The notes beneath the pieces are model-generated. The model searched no databases. It had not been told where the DNA came from and saw nothing but the letters and a program-made list of their open reading frames with translations. This document shows positions 1-12,237 of a stretch of DNA of 62,041 nucleotides, one piece after another. Source of the stretch: Haplosporangium gracile (Eukaryota > Mortierellomycota > Mortierellomycetes > Mortierellales > Mortierellaceae); NCBI GenBank assembly GCA_015499985.1, contig JAAAUF010000125.1, forward strand, positions 1 through 62,041, written 5' to 3'. The position numbers and the translations under genes were made by a program. Position 1 is the first letter of the stretch, and every line of letters begins with the position of its first letter.

Positions 1-84
1 TTTTTTTTCCAGTTTAGATGTAATCTTTATGCTTTTTGGGCATTTATTTTTATATTCTTTTGAACGGTGAGCACTGCCCGGTGA

Positions 85-255
85 AAGGGAGTATTAGTTT
101 ACTGCACGCACAACCACAAACTGCATCCAACAGCCCTGCAAGTGTATGTGGCCAACATATCCGATTCTGACCCCCTGGAACTGGTTGGTGTTCCTTTGAA
201 TCTAAATCGCGGCGCCCTAGAAGTAAACAAGCAAGGGCCCTTCTTGTTTTCATAG
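85..255 (+). other. Possible terminal exon or gene remnant at window edge
   Basis: After an AG at 86-87 an open frame runs to a TAG at 253-255 and reads like ordinary protein (segments such as ALQVYVANISDSDPLELVG and VPLNLNRGALEVNKQG). A TGA at 82-84 closes the frame just upstream, so if real this would be the last exon of a gene entering from the left or a decayed piece. I do not recognise the family. The protein-like composition is what I see; calling it an exon is inference. Confidence 0.2.
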
Positions 256-989
256 CATCATCGCCACCATTTCAAATCACATAGATCGGCAACGTACAAA
301 AAAACAAAACACCGTGATGGTCGGAGCAGACAGTCGTTCATTCGAGCACGAAAAGAGGACATACATTGATTGTCGTGGGTGCAGCGCAAGTAAAGCTGTA
401 AACGAGATAGAACTGATGGCAGCAAAAGGACGGTCAATTGTTCAATTGCTCGTGGACTTGACTAGCAGAGTAGACCACGCTATCTAAGAGCATTAGCTAC
501 CATTTTTGGTATACATCTGTCGTAGGATACATAAAACTTTAAGAAGAGACAGTTCGCGATCGCTTTTCCTCCACTTGCATTTTCCCCATCTTGCGCCACT
601 ATGTCTTGGCAACTGCCTTCAAATCAAGAGGAAAAGAAGGGCGCCTCTGAATCTTGGCAAACACTAAAGAATAAAGGCACACCCTTGTTTGTAGGGAAAA
701 TCCAATTGGGCTCTGTGCTGCAGAGGCACAAATAAAAAGACAGCAATGCCTTCGTCTTGCTGTGATACTCTTTACCCAGCAAACTGTTTCTTCATTGTAT
801 ACCCTCATATCACATACACATTGCATAACAACCATTCACCTTCCTGTCCACGCTACACGCTCGAGATCTCTCCCCACGATTTATCCTTTCGTTCTTTTCA
901 CATCCTCCGAAACTTCTTTCTTTTTCACCCATATACCTTCCCTTCGCCACGCTCTCCGTACACACTATTCTTCTTACTTCTATATAACC
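256..989. other. Intergenic / upstream region of the first MFS gene
   Basis: No supportable gene. The last about 190 bases before the ATG at 990 are C/T-rich on the coding strand, as in front of several other genes in this window, and probably hold the promoter and leader of the first transporter. No TATA box or terminator could be assigned with confidence. Confidence 0.5.
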
Positions 990-3236
990 ATGCTGCATAG
1001 TCAATCACATGCCGACAGCGAAAGACAACCACTACTCACAACAAATACTCCACCAACAATGGAGAATAATATCGGGTTTGAACAGCAGACGACGACCACG
1101 GCATCCACAACAAACGACCAACACAACGAAGACGACACCGAGGCAAGGTGGTTTGTAGAGCTCCAACAGGGGCCGTGGTACTATCGCCCTAGCCATTATT
1201 GGCTAATGCCCTGGCTGGTTGTTGTGGGCATCATGGTCAGCATTAGCTATGGGTCAATCGAGCAGATTAAGATTAAAGTCGTGTGCGCTCAGTTGCTTGG
1301 AATTCAAGATGGCGGGGGTATCCCAGAGAACTTTACATCGTCTATTGGAGATGTGCGAGCATTCGACCCAGTCGATCCATGTGAATCACAAGAGGTCCTT
1401 GGCTTTGTGGGTCAGCTAGACGGGAATGTTGGAGCTGTCAATGGCATCTTTAGTAAGTGTCAATGTCGACGAGCTTCTATGCAGTTGTAATGACATGTTA
1501 TGCTTGCGCTCCATTCACTTTACTAATACAGTACGCCACTCTCCCACTTTTTCCCCCTACAGCATTGCTGACGCTTGCTAAATGGACATCTTTGAGTGAT
1601 GTACTCGGCAGAAAGTTTCTGCTACATATCAGTATGATTGGACTTGCCGTGTCGTTCCTGCTCAACTGGTTTGCTGCCAGCCAGTTCAACTTCTTTGGGT
1701 ACCACATCTACTACATTGAGGCTGTCCTCCTCGGTGTAATTCCTTCCGGAGCGCTAGTCAACCCCGCTGTGTTTTCTTATACTGGTAAGGCATCTCACCT
1801 GCCTAGGCGTGAAATGGACCCAAGTTTGTTGCAAATGTCTAACGGTTTATTCCCTCTCTCACTCACTCACTCTCTCTCTCTCTCACACACACCTTCAATA
1901 ATAGTTGATTGCACCACAGGCGACAACAGAAGCCGCATGCTCGGATACTTGGGCACCAGTTACGCCCTTGGTAATATCGTCGGGTCTGCCTTGAGTGGCT
2001 CCATCCTCAATGCTACAAGAGATTTGACAGTGGTTGTGAAGATCTCGCTGGTTTGCACTGCCCTTTTGGCCATCTACCTATTTATCTTACCTGAGTCTCT
2101 CAAGACGAAGCCAGCCTCGTTGACCCAATGGATGACAAGCCAGGCTGGAGGAGACCGTCAAACGACCCATCACACTCTTTCCACTCAAGCAAAAGGATCA
2201 ACCCCTTTTGTACAGACCCTCAAACGGGTCTATTATCTGGCCAAGGCGAAGCTGCCGACCATTTTTGACCCTTTGTTGCTCTTTGTCCCTGGACATGTCC
2301 CCAAGTCGGAAAAAATGACCACGCGTTATACCCCGACTCTGATTATACTTGCCAACTTTTTCTCGCTCATTGGTCTTGTTGGTAAGATACACGTTATTTG
2401 ATAACACCATGGCATGACTTTAATTTGAAAGACGCTGGATTTAACGCTGCATCTTTCTCTCGTTTTTCTTTTTCAACTCTCTTCAGGCGCGGCCGGACTC
2501 CTCATCCCAATGACAAACCTGGTCTTTAAATGGCGTGCTCCGGAGGATGGTTTCTACATGGCCTTTAGATTCTCGTGCGACTTTATTACGTACCTTGCAG
2601 TCTTTCCTGCATTGCAAGTGCTGTACAAGCGAGTCGTCTCAAGTCCTCAGAAGAGAGGCGACGAGGAAGCGGCAGCGCAGCCGCTGATGCAGGACACGAA
2701 TGAATCGCAAGAATCTGCGCCCAAGAATGTCGAGAACGACCTTAGCAATATGGAAGCCATGAAGATGGATCTTACCTTTATGGTTGGCGGGTTGGCGCTG
2801 TTAGTGTTCGCCCACCTTCTTGTTCCCCTTATTGCCACCGAGTTTGGCCTCTACTTCTGTAAGTAACATCACTGCTTCCAGTTGCCAATGACAGTAACAC
2901 TCCAGCGCTGTCGCCTAAAGAATTAGCCACCGAAAATTTACCCACGTTCATTTCCTCTTTCTAGCGCGCGCATTGTCGTCGCTTGGACAGACTACAGGGG
3001 TCGCATGCATCTCATTGCTTTCGTCGGTCATGCCTACTCATTTGACTGGTGCAGTTATCGGTGCCCTGAGTGTCGCGGACTCCTTGGGCACCATTATTGC
3101 TGTTTTCACTTATGGACGTTTGTTCAAAAACACTGTAGAGACTTCGCCCTTGTTTTACTACTACGTCTCGGCTGGGCTTTGTGCGCTCGCCCTGGTATTT
3201 GCAACAATCAACTGGTGGACATATCGCCGGATATAA
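990..3236 (+). CDS. MFS transporter, tandem paralogue 1 (five exons)
   Basis: Predicted exons 990-1452, 1563-1784, 1905-2381, 2487-2858 and 2965-3236 give 601 residues; all four introns are phase 1 GT-AG. The hydrophilic N-terminus carries an acidic dileucine-type motif (ERQPLL), then a conserved pre-membrane block (RWFVEL..PWYYRPSHYWLMPW) leading into TM1. The classic MFS loop 2-3 signature is present as LAKWTSLSDVLGRKFL, with the conserved Asp and GRK. A second conserved segment, VDCTTGDNRSRMLGYLG, matches the DCT..R..G block seen after TM4 in TetA/SLC46-like fungal MFS proteins. A hydrophilic central loop separates the two six-helix halves. Expected role: secondary transport of a small solute or drug; the substrate cannot be read from sequence. 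It is the first of five same-strand paralogues. The TM count is inferred from hydrophobicity by eye. Confidence 0.88.
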
Positions 3237-3624
3237 AATTTGATGTTTGCGCCATGATTCTACTATGATATTGGATGTATGACTTGTTGAGTGACTGACT
3301 AGTTTTGAGACGAGGGAAAAAAAAAAAAGAATTGACAACCTCATCCACGTCCCGCCACTATTACGCCTATACAAAGTCGGTTGTTCCCTATGCCCCTCAA
3401 CGGTTCTTGGCAAGAAAATAGAGTTTGCCTGAAATTGAAATCGATCCACTGTGGACCTTGGCGTTGCTTTCCACCAATCAGTTCCAAATGAAGAACCAGC
3501 GATATTTTTTCCTCCCCCCCTCATTATTTCTTTTTTGTTTTTCGGTTTTCATGTGTTTCTTGCTTCATCTTTTCTTCTCTCCTGTTGCCACTTATTTGCA
3601 GATCGCAAATCACATCCTCATGCT

Positions 3625-5832
3625 ATGGACGACTCTCAACAGCAACAGGAACGGCAAACGAACGTAGCCAATACAGGAGAGCGACGGCCACTTCTTGCAA
3701 GGACCATAGAAAGGACAGTGTCATGGACAACAAGCAGGCTTGAGGCCGATCAAGTCGACATCGATATCCAGGAAGCATTAACCAAGAAGGAGGAAGAAGA
3801 GGAGGCGCAGTGGTTCTCAGAGTTGCGGCGGAGGCCATGGCGTCAACGACCCAGCGCATATTGGCTTGTGCCCTGGTGTGCTCTCAGTGGCGTGGTCACA
3901 GGGCTGTGTACAACGACCATGTGGGACCTTAGAAGCCATGTCATGTGCGAAACTTTTCTCAGAAATGATCCAACCATTCATACATACCCGAAATCCCTTG
4001 GCTTGCAGTTTGAAGGAGTGAATCAACTGGCACCACTCGACGAATGCATGATCCCAACCATGATTGGCATGGTGCGACAGCTGGAATCCCGTATCGTGAC
4101 CATCTCCAGTGTCAGTCGTAAGTATCAAATCGACCCGACAAAATACTGCTATCGACTTGAATGGATGCACGATCCTTTGTGTTCAGCATTCCTGATCGTT
4201 GTTTTGCTTTTCTTCAAATTGCTAGTCTTGTTGACGCTTGCTAAGTGGTGCTCTCTAAGTGACGTCTATGGCCGCAAGTTGCTCTTTCACATTGGCCCGG
4301 CAGGAGCAGTAATCTACGTCTGTCTCAACTGGTTCGCTGCCAGTCGCTACAACATCCTCGGGTACTATGTGTATTACCTTGAGGCGGTCAGCTTTACCTT
4401 GATCCCTGCTGGGGCGGTCCTCAACCCTGCTATATTTGCTTACTGTGGTAAGATTGACAAGTTATGGGATGGAGTGAATGGTACATGAGTGAAAATCAAG
4501 AGTCTATTTACCAATGCATTCATTTTGTTCTTTAGCCGACTGTACGCAAAAGAGTCAAAGGGCGCTAACAATAGGATATATTATCGTCGCACTGTTAATT
4601 GGAACCATGACGGGGACCGCCCTGACGATACACATCAAAGCAACTACAGAGGACCCAACGCTGATTCTCAGGGTGGCCCTTATTATAATTGCGCTCCTCG
4701 CCATCTACTCGACTTTTGTGCCAGAGTCCCTGAGAAGGAAACCCATCCCGCTACCATGTTTGGTGCCTCATCGAGACGAAAGTGAGCATGGAGCAGAAGA
4801 CACAGCCTCAACGTCACCTCACTCAATTTTCTGGACTATTGTCGGCTTTTTCAACGAAGGTACATCGATGATCTTCGACCCAGTGCTGGCGATACTCCCT
4901 GGAAGAATCCCTAAATCAGCAAACATGGCCTCAAGCGCAACACCATTACTCATACTACTCGCGCACTTTCTCGTGGGCATCGGAAACTACGGTAACTGAC
5001 CTTATATTTTTTTCCATCCACAAGTGCCAAGAAGCTCTGTTGCCAACTCGTTCTCATATCAAAATTTTGTTTTTACCTTTTCTTCCCCTTTTAGGCGACA
5101 CCAATCTAATTGTCTCGATGACAAGTTTGGTCTTTCATTGGGATATCGATGACAATGAGCGGTATCAGACTTTTACATCACTGGTCATGACGGCCGTGCT
5201 TCTGGGACTTTTGCCGCTCTGGAATGCGGCCTACAAAGCCTTTGTCGTTGACGACACAGACGATTCGACGCAACCTGCGGCCCATCATGATTGGATCCAG
5301 CACTCTCCTCAACCTGCCCCAACTCGCTCTCTGTTCGACCTTGAGGCAATCAAAATGGAGCTATTTTTCTCCATCTGCAGTCTGTTCTTTGTCGTCGTGG
5401 GTTATCTTCTTATACCATTATTTCCATCTCCTACCATGCTCTATTTCGGTAAGTGGCCCCACCATGCTTCTTTGCAAAACAGCTAATTAATCAGCTTTTA
5501 GAATTCTTCACTCACTCACTACCTGTGCACCTTTTCTTGTTTTTTTTAACGTATTACTAGGGGGCGGTTTAACAATGATGGGTGCGATCTCTGCCGTCTC
5601 AATGATTTCATTGTTGTCCTCGGTTGTGCCCAATCAACTCGTAGGTGCCATTTTTGGTGCTCATAGCATCTGCCAACAATTGGCCAACGTCGTTGTTGGT
5701 CTGATTTACGAACCCTTGTATATGAAGACCAAGGCGACTACGCCCTTGCTTTATTACTACGTCAATGCAGGACTGATTACTTTAGGTTTGCTTGTGCAAA
5801 CGTTCAACTGGATTTTGTATCATAAAAAATAA
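3625..5832 (+). CDS. MFS transporter, tandem paralogue 2 (five exons)
   Basis: Exons 3625-4117, 4226-4447, 4536-4991, 5095-5448 and 5561-5832 give 598 residues. All introns are phase 1 at the same positions as in paralogue 1, and exon 2 is exactly 222 nt in both. The N-terminus has ERRPLL, an acidic stretch (KKEEEEEAQWF) and the RRRPWRQRPSAYWLVPW block before TM1. The MFS motif reads LAKWCSLSDVYGRKLL, and the exon 3 start encodes ADCTQKSQRALTIGYI. A Pro/Ser-rich cytosolic loop precedes TM7 (FDPVLAILPGRIPKS). The start at 3625 was chosen because MDDSQQQQ begins an N-terminus comparable with the other copies; an ATG at 3620 is out of frame. Only about 390 bases separate it from paralogue 1, which supports local duplication. 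Substrate unknown. Confidence 0.88.
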
Positions 5833-6015
5833 ACACCATTCGATCTTGTTACTCGTAAAAATGTCAACGTGGTATGATAAGTCCTCCTCATCTATTTTTT
5901 TTTGTTCAAGAGACATTGTCGCCTTTGGCAAAATTACAGACAAGCTCACTAACCGAATCCCATGCGTCACTCTCTCTCTCTCTACCTATGCGATAATTAA
6001 ATTAGAATTTTGGTG
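5833..6015. other. Spacer downstream of MFS paralogue 2, with possible ABC remnant
   Basis: Short 3' flank. The frame NRIPCVTLSLSTYAIIKLEF (about 5957-6010) loosely resembles the H-loop region of an ABC transporter (T.AHRLSTII.YD), and would sit immediately upstream of the clearer ABC tail that follows. This extension is tentative. Confidence 0.25.
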
Positions 6016-6150
6016 ATGCATCAGGGTCAGGTCGCGGAATACGATACCCCTCGCAGCTTGCTCAGCAACCTAGACTCTGTCTTCTCGAGCATGGTCGTTG
6101 AGACAGGTGCCCAGAACGCGACACATCTCTGCGCCTTGGTCGGCCTCTAA
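6016..6150 (+). pseudogene. C-terminal tail of an ABCC-type ABC transporter (fragment)
   Basis: An open stretch of 44 codons ends in TAA at 6148-6150. It encodes MHQGQVAEYDTPRSLLSN followed by SVFSSMVVETGAQNATHL. This matches the extreme C-terminus of nucleotide-binding domain 2 in full-length MRP/ABCC transporters, where the D-loop/H-loop is followed by a G.V.E.DTP..LL.....F..MV.ETG tail. No Walker A, signature or Walker B motif and no membrane domain are present upstream, where transporter paralogue 2 ends instead. I read it as the surviving 3' end of an ABC transporter gene destroyed when the MFS cluster rearranged. The resemblance is seen in the sequence; the history is inferred. Confidence 0.6.
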
Positions 6151-8175
6151 ATCCTCCTTTTCATTTATCATTTTGCATGTGTTTTCTTTTCTAATTTTCT
6201 TCTTCAATATCCACGCATTCTTCGAGTCTCCCTCCTTAGCATGTGGCGAAAACATCTCTCTCCTCTCTATCATTATCTACAAGCATATATATTATATCTA
6301 TTACCCTAACAAAAAAAACCACTGGTTCTTTGTTTTTTAGAAATAACAATTTGCTCCGCAAAGAATTCATCACTTGTATATTACCTGCGCCGTAAGAATG
6401 CAACCGAGATTGTCACTCCCTATCCAACATCTCACCCTACCAATACTGAAAAACAAATAAGACGTTTATTGGATGTAGTATGTTCTAGTTACGCTACAAT
6501 ACGCCTCTGTGTCCAACACTCGTAAAAAAAAGGGATCTCATGTTTCTATCGCAGCGATCAAAAAATAGGAGGGTTAGATAATATTCCTTTACAAAACACC
6601 ACCCTCCATATTATCAACCTCTTCATTTATTGCTATTTCCAGAGTGAGCAAAAGAAGTAGGAGAGAAGAACGGCAAGGAAAACGAGAAAAGAGACCAGTA
6701 AGGGAGGGGGACAACACACAAATAGAAACAAGCCATCAGCCCGCCGTCACCAACCCAGAGATTGCTAATGCCGACACCGATTTTGCTTCCGAGGAAAGCA
6801 AGAGGTAAGGACGGAAGAACAGCAGGGCCGACCGTACACACACACACTGCACATGGCCCGGTGAAGAACTATGTGAGGAGGATACGGAATGATTCTTAAT
6901 GGATCCTGACGGAAATAAACCAAAGCCTTGGTATTTCTGTGTGATGAACATTCCCGTACTGGCGCCCTTTTCTCCTTTTCTTCTTCTCACGCGCTCCATT
7001 TTCTTGTTTGATGCTCTTTCTCCGAAAAGAACAAAAACAACGAGTAGTATAGTGTTGACATAAAACGCTTGACTTTCCATTTAGTTAGTGGTGCTTGCTT
7101 GCGGGCATTGGGAGAGGTGCGGTTTCGTTTGATGAGTGGCATCGATCTGTTGTGAAGCCACTTTACCTATCATTCGCTTGTGGGTATGTTGAAGGAGATG
7201 AGTGGTCGGGAGTAGGCGACATTGATACAAGCAGGGCTACCATCGAAGCGAGATATGGGTTTGGTACGCTTGAGGTGATAACGAGGGCTGGCCGAGGATA
7301 GGATGGGTATGGTGTAGATGAAAAAGAAAGAGATGTTGTTGTGTGTGGTGGCGGAGAAGGGTCAAGAGATAAAAGATAAAAGTTTACGTACAAAAAAACA
7401 TTTTGACTGTATATGACACCACCAAAATAACATCAACCGCGTTTATTTTCCTTAGAAAGGGGGAAGATAAAGACTTCTTTTATAACTCTGATATATACAT
7501 GGTCAAACTCAAGAGAAGAGCATGAACTCTATGGATTGGATGGGAAGACACTTCCACAACCACTTCCCCTTTCATGCTATTGCAAAAAGCAAACAATCGC
7601 TGTCGGCTCCTCCAAATATCCTGGGATTCTGATGGGTTTTCAGACTTCGCCCAACAAAGCGAAACCCTATTTTTTTTTTTTGGCTCGTCCTGTTTCTTTT
7701 GTTTGGCGAAAAAGAGGGCAAGAAAGGAGAGGAGGACCATGCATTGCAAACTTTGGATAAACAACCAATAGATCTGCCTTGGGTTGCACCATGTCCGGCT
7801 GCATCAAACCCGACTCTTCCTTTTCTCTCTTCTCCACTACTTCCTTTCTTTTTCACTCCCACACCTTGTGTCCATACTTTTATCCCCAACCCTTACTCCT
7901 ATTCTAACTCTCACTATCACTCTCACACAACTTTCTCTTCCAATTATCACCTTTTCATACATCGACTGTTACTCTCTCTCATACATCCAACATCCATATC
8001 CGACATATACCCAGGTATACCCCTTTTCACGCACTCCAGCACCCCAATACACAAATATCGCTACACATACATGATGCGACGCACTCGATAACGATCAGAA
8101 AACGACGACACAAACGAGAGGCGATCACTGTTATCATCACGGACACTAAGTACCTGGTAAATAGCAATAAGCACC
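6151..8175. other. Intergenic region with no intact gene
   Basis: About 2 kb between the ABC fragment and the MFS pseudogene. A segment at 6643-6804 stays open after a consensus acceptor (TTTCCAG) and ends at a GTAAGG donor; it encodes a charged stretch ending NPEIANADTDFASEESKR and could be an exon relic. The rest shows no recognisable coding content. From about 7790 to 8050 the plus strand is C/T-rich, like the leader of an MFS copy. Confidence 0.4.
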
Positions 8176-10134
8176 ATGGGACTCGACCAGAATAGCCCAA
8201 CCTTCGAGGAAATAGCAGCATGTAAACAAGCGGACAAATTGGAGCAGGAAAAGGAGGCAACATAGTTCACAGAGGTGAAGAGACGACCCTGGCGCAATCG
8301 TCCGAACAACCTGTGGATTGCGCCATGGTTGATGCTATTCGGGCTAATACTGGGGATGTGCTCAGTACCATTGGAAAAGTTGAAAGCGCAGGCGATATGC
8401 GCGGATATCTTGTCGGATCCAAACAACGGCATATATCAGGGTGACTTCACTTATGACAGGCATCGGCAGTAAGTCAGTCTCCGTATTATTTTTTAACGTA
8501 TTGCGCTCTCTCATTTTTTCCATTGCACAATATCTACCTTTTCAGATGGATTGGCAGCTTTTTGACATTGCAACCTCAATTTTTATTGTCGCTAGCAAAG
8601 TGGTGTCCGACATGCGATGGTTATGGTTGCAAACTCCTTCTCCACGTTGGACTAGCCGGCGACGAGTCGGTACAACCAATTCGGAGCCAACATTTACTAC
8701 CTCGAGGTGGTTGCTCTGACCTTGATGCCAGCAGGACAGGTCATAAATACGGCCATCTTTGCATATATCGGTAAGAAAGACGCGTTGGACACCACTATGG
8801 GGTACTACTTTATTGTTATTCCCATTCTTCTCTAACTAAACGTCGTTTACTTTCACCTATAGCGGATGTTACTGAAAAACAGGACCGAAGTCTCATATGC
8901 GGATACTTGGTTACGAGCATGACACTAGGAGGGCTTATCGGAGCCGCCATGAGCACATACATTCCGACAGCAACAGGGGATCTCACAGTACCACTCAGGA
9001 TAACTCTCACCTTGATCGTACTTCTTGCGGCCTACCTGTCGGCACTACCGCAATCTCTCAGATACCCCAGCACCCTTGCCATGCATTTCGACCAGCAGTA
9101 ACGACACCAGTGATCATGCGGAACCCAACCCAATGGAGACATTTTCTTGGGCTGTCTGGCATTTTTTCAACTTGGGCAGGGGGGCGATATGCATGATTTT
9201 CGACCCAGTTCTTCTTATTCTCCGAGGACGGGTCCCTAAATTGGCATACATGACCCTGGGCGCGGCGCCAGCAATCATATTGATTGTTCACGTACTGACA
9301 GTTACCGCCAACTATGGTACGCCTCTGTTTCGCCATGATGACCAGCAAAGCAGCAATTTACTGTTCTCTTACGCGTTTCGTCGCTTTTATGTTTCTATAG
9401 GCGCAAACAGCCTGCTTTCTTCGATGGCTAAATTGGTGCTTCACTGGAACGTGTACGAAGATGGTCATTACCCTGCGTTCGCGCAGCTGTGCATGTTCAT
9501 CACATTTTTTGGCATCTTTCCGGCACTGCACTCGATATACAACTTTGTGGTCATGAACAATAACGAGACAGAAGGCCGCATGGATCAAACGACTCTAGTT
9601 GGTCCCAGGAAACGCAGTTGCACCAGAGTTCGGACCAAGCTATGACAGGAATCGGCGCGGTCAAGATGGACATGTTCTTTATCGTTGTTGGCCTTTATAT
9701 TATAATCGTCGGCCTCCTCATTGTTCCCCTCTTACCTTCTATCCAAGTTCTTTATCTCGGTAAATTACTCACACCTGGTTATTCTCATCCAAAGAACATG
9801 GTGCTTTGTAAGGATCATCGATGTTATTTCCTAACCACGCTCATCCCTTTTTTTGTAATAGCGGGGCCGATAAACAGCCTTGGTGTAATCTCCTCGGTGT
9901 CTTGCGTTGCAGTGATGTCTTCCATTGTCCCCTCGAACATGATAGGTGCAGCATATGGCGCTTACAGCGTGTCTGAGAGTCTCGGAGGGGTTATTGCCGA
10001 TTTTACTTTTTGGATTATTGTTTGTAAAGACGATGAAGGCCTCGCCCATATTTTATTATTATGTCTCTGCGGGACTTTACACAATTGCCCTCTTTGTACA
10101 GCTAATCAATTGGTCGTCCTACCGCGGAGAATAA
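8176..10134 (+). pseudogene. MFS transporter, tandem paralogue 3, decayed
   Basis: This copy lies between paralogues 2 and 4 and keeps recognisable pieces of every exon: KRRPWRNRPNNLWIAPW before TM1, LLSLAKWCPTCDGYGCKLLL for the MFS loop, NIYYLEVVALTLMPAGQV, GAVKMDMFFIVVGLYIIIV and, at the end, YYYVSAGLYTIALFVQLINW. Lesions visible by comparison: a TAG at 8263-8265 exactly where the intact copies have the Trp codon of the WF.EL block; loss of the loop between TM1 and exon 1's end; deletion plus frameshift in exon 2 near 8660, removing about a dozen residues; GRK changed to GCK in the MFS motif; and further frame changes near 9095, 9600-9640 and in a T-run near 10005. The splice sites are mostly still present, so decay is probably recent. 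Not a functional transporter. Confidence 0.85.
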
Positions 10135-10199
10135 AAACGAAAGCGCGAATTTTCTTGTCTTTGACGCGAAATAGATAGAGAAAAAAAAGGAATAGCTTG

Positions 10200-12100
10200 G
10201 ATTGCGTATGGACGAGGTTCATTTGCTTGTATCAAAGCAATGGATGACAACAGATGTAACCCTTAAGACCTTTCCTCCATGGGTCCATGGAGCACTATTA
10301 TTGAAACTTTACTTCCTCGACCGCAGCAATCTCTCGTCGTGTCACCAACTCCTACCGCTGCACCCAAGGTTTTTGTTCAAGAGCTTCATATCGAACCGGC
10401 CGAGGCACTCTTCCCAGAGCATTGGTAACAAAATAAACTATCATTTGCAGGCGGATCACCAAATGCTCATCGAATACGCCGGCGCATCAGTTGACAATTC
10501 CCGAGAATCGCGGCTTCTAATGCAATTATGCCTCAGAATCCAAGTTCAAATCCGTGCACAATGGACTATACCGCTTCTTGTCTCCTGGCGCCTCAGAATG
10601 CGACCACACGGACGAATGGATACACCATCGACTTTATATCGAGCGACCAGGACATGACGAGCACAATCTTAACCTTATTCTCGTCCTCGTCTCGGTGTCC
10701 ATACGGTACCTAATTTCATATCGGTTGCAGAAGTACAGCTTCATCATGGATAGCGAGTTTGACGCAAATCCATCGAATGTCTAGTAAGTTACTTTGCTTT
10801 TGAAGCATAGTGCGGAAAAAAAAAGATTACTGATTAAAAAAAAGAATGAGTTGCTAATTTAGAATTGTTCTGCGTCCATGGTTTAATGGGTCTCCTACCA
10901 TTGCGAAAGTGGGGCAAAATTCCACGCCTCTAAGTATTATGCTGATACCAACTCAGCATACCGTCGATTCAATATCAGCGAGAAAAGTCTGGAACTTGGA
11001 ATAAAAGCGTCGACGATGTGTCAACAAAGCACAAGGAGCCGCACGGGTTGAGACCAGATGACAAGGACACAGTTCGACAATGCTACTGGATGCCGTGGAT
11101 CGGCCATGACTGGAAGGATCACACCCGCGCAGAAACGGGACAAGTAACAATCATGACGGGGTTTGCTTAAGGTTATCGCCTAACTTTCCGACGTATAGAG
11201 CAGCAGAGGCCTCACCTCTCACCCACCACTGCAAAAACTAGAACTGTCAGATGCCAATACATCGGACACGGGCTGTGTATCGCCAAATCCGTTCCGCTCA
11301 AAAAGCTAAGCATCGGTAGGACCCAATTCGAAAGTCAAGGAGTGATCAACTACTCGCACCCCAACTAGATCGTGGCGGCTGCTTGTGTTTTCATAAACAG
11401 GTAAAGTGAAATGAATGAACAATGATTTTGTGTAAATGTATGAGCTTTTGCATACTTTGATCTAACCACTACTTTTTTGTACCAGTCTGATATAGTTTGC
11501 TGTTGGGCCTTGATGTTACCGGACGTTTCTTCTATCTCGAAGAGACGGACAGAAACTGGAAGCCGTGGACGGAATGGGCGGACAGCAGGAACAAAGAAAC
11601 GATATAGCGACTCGCTGTGTCTTGTCCTTCGTCACCAAGACTATTCTCCAGAAGAAAGAGACAGCAGTATCAGTCTTGGGCAAAAGCAGCCTCGAAAGTC
11701 ATCACATGGCTCAATGAGACAAAGAGGGTCATCGCGAGCTTGGAGGAGTGGGTGCGGCTGGTCGAAAATTACGGCGGGACCTGCGCCGTATCTGATCGAA
11801 ATGTTCCACATCGAGACTTCGCTATCGTCAGGATGTTTCCCAAGGATGGCTTTGGACTGGAGAACTGCCTCATAATCGACATCCAACTCTTGTTCACAAT
11901 GCAATGGATCCCCGAGTTCCGAGACTTGTCGAGATTCGTACAAGAACATGCCCGTAACGGGATAACAAAACTGGAATATTTCATGTCAATATATTGTGGC
12001 TACCTGAAAAAGATACTCGTGGCAACTCGCCCGTGGAGGAGGAGGTACGTTAAAGCTTTTCACATTAATCAATATCGGTTGACCCACTTGCAATCTTAAC
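10200..12100 (+). pseudogene. Decayed gene(s) of unrecognised family
   Basis: Several adjacent stretches read like protein but in changing frames with stops between them: about 10290-10425 (SPTPTAAPKVFVQELHIEPA), 10557-10784 (SPGASECDHTDEWIHHRLYI and DSEFDANPSNV), 10930-11160, 11490-11603 (GLDVTGRFFYLEETD, NWKPWTEWADSRNKETI) and 11660-12060 (TWLNETKRVIASLEEWVRLV, DFAIVRMFPKDGFGLENCLI, MQWIPEFRDLSRFVQEHARN). Intron-like GT...AG pairs occur between some of them. Together they look like one multi-exon gene, or a few, broken by frameshifts. I do not recognise a family and assign no function. Confidence 0.5.
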
Positions 12101-12237
12101 TCATGCTAATGCGCGCACCTTTTTAACATGTATTATATGTGATACATGGGTGGACGGGATGCGTATCAAACCAAGAAGATGGATCGATAATATCCCTTTC
12201 GACTGCATCCCTGATTTGAGGGACGGTAGTCAGGATG

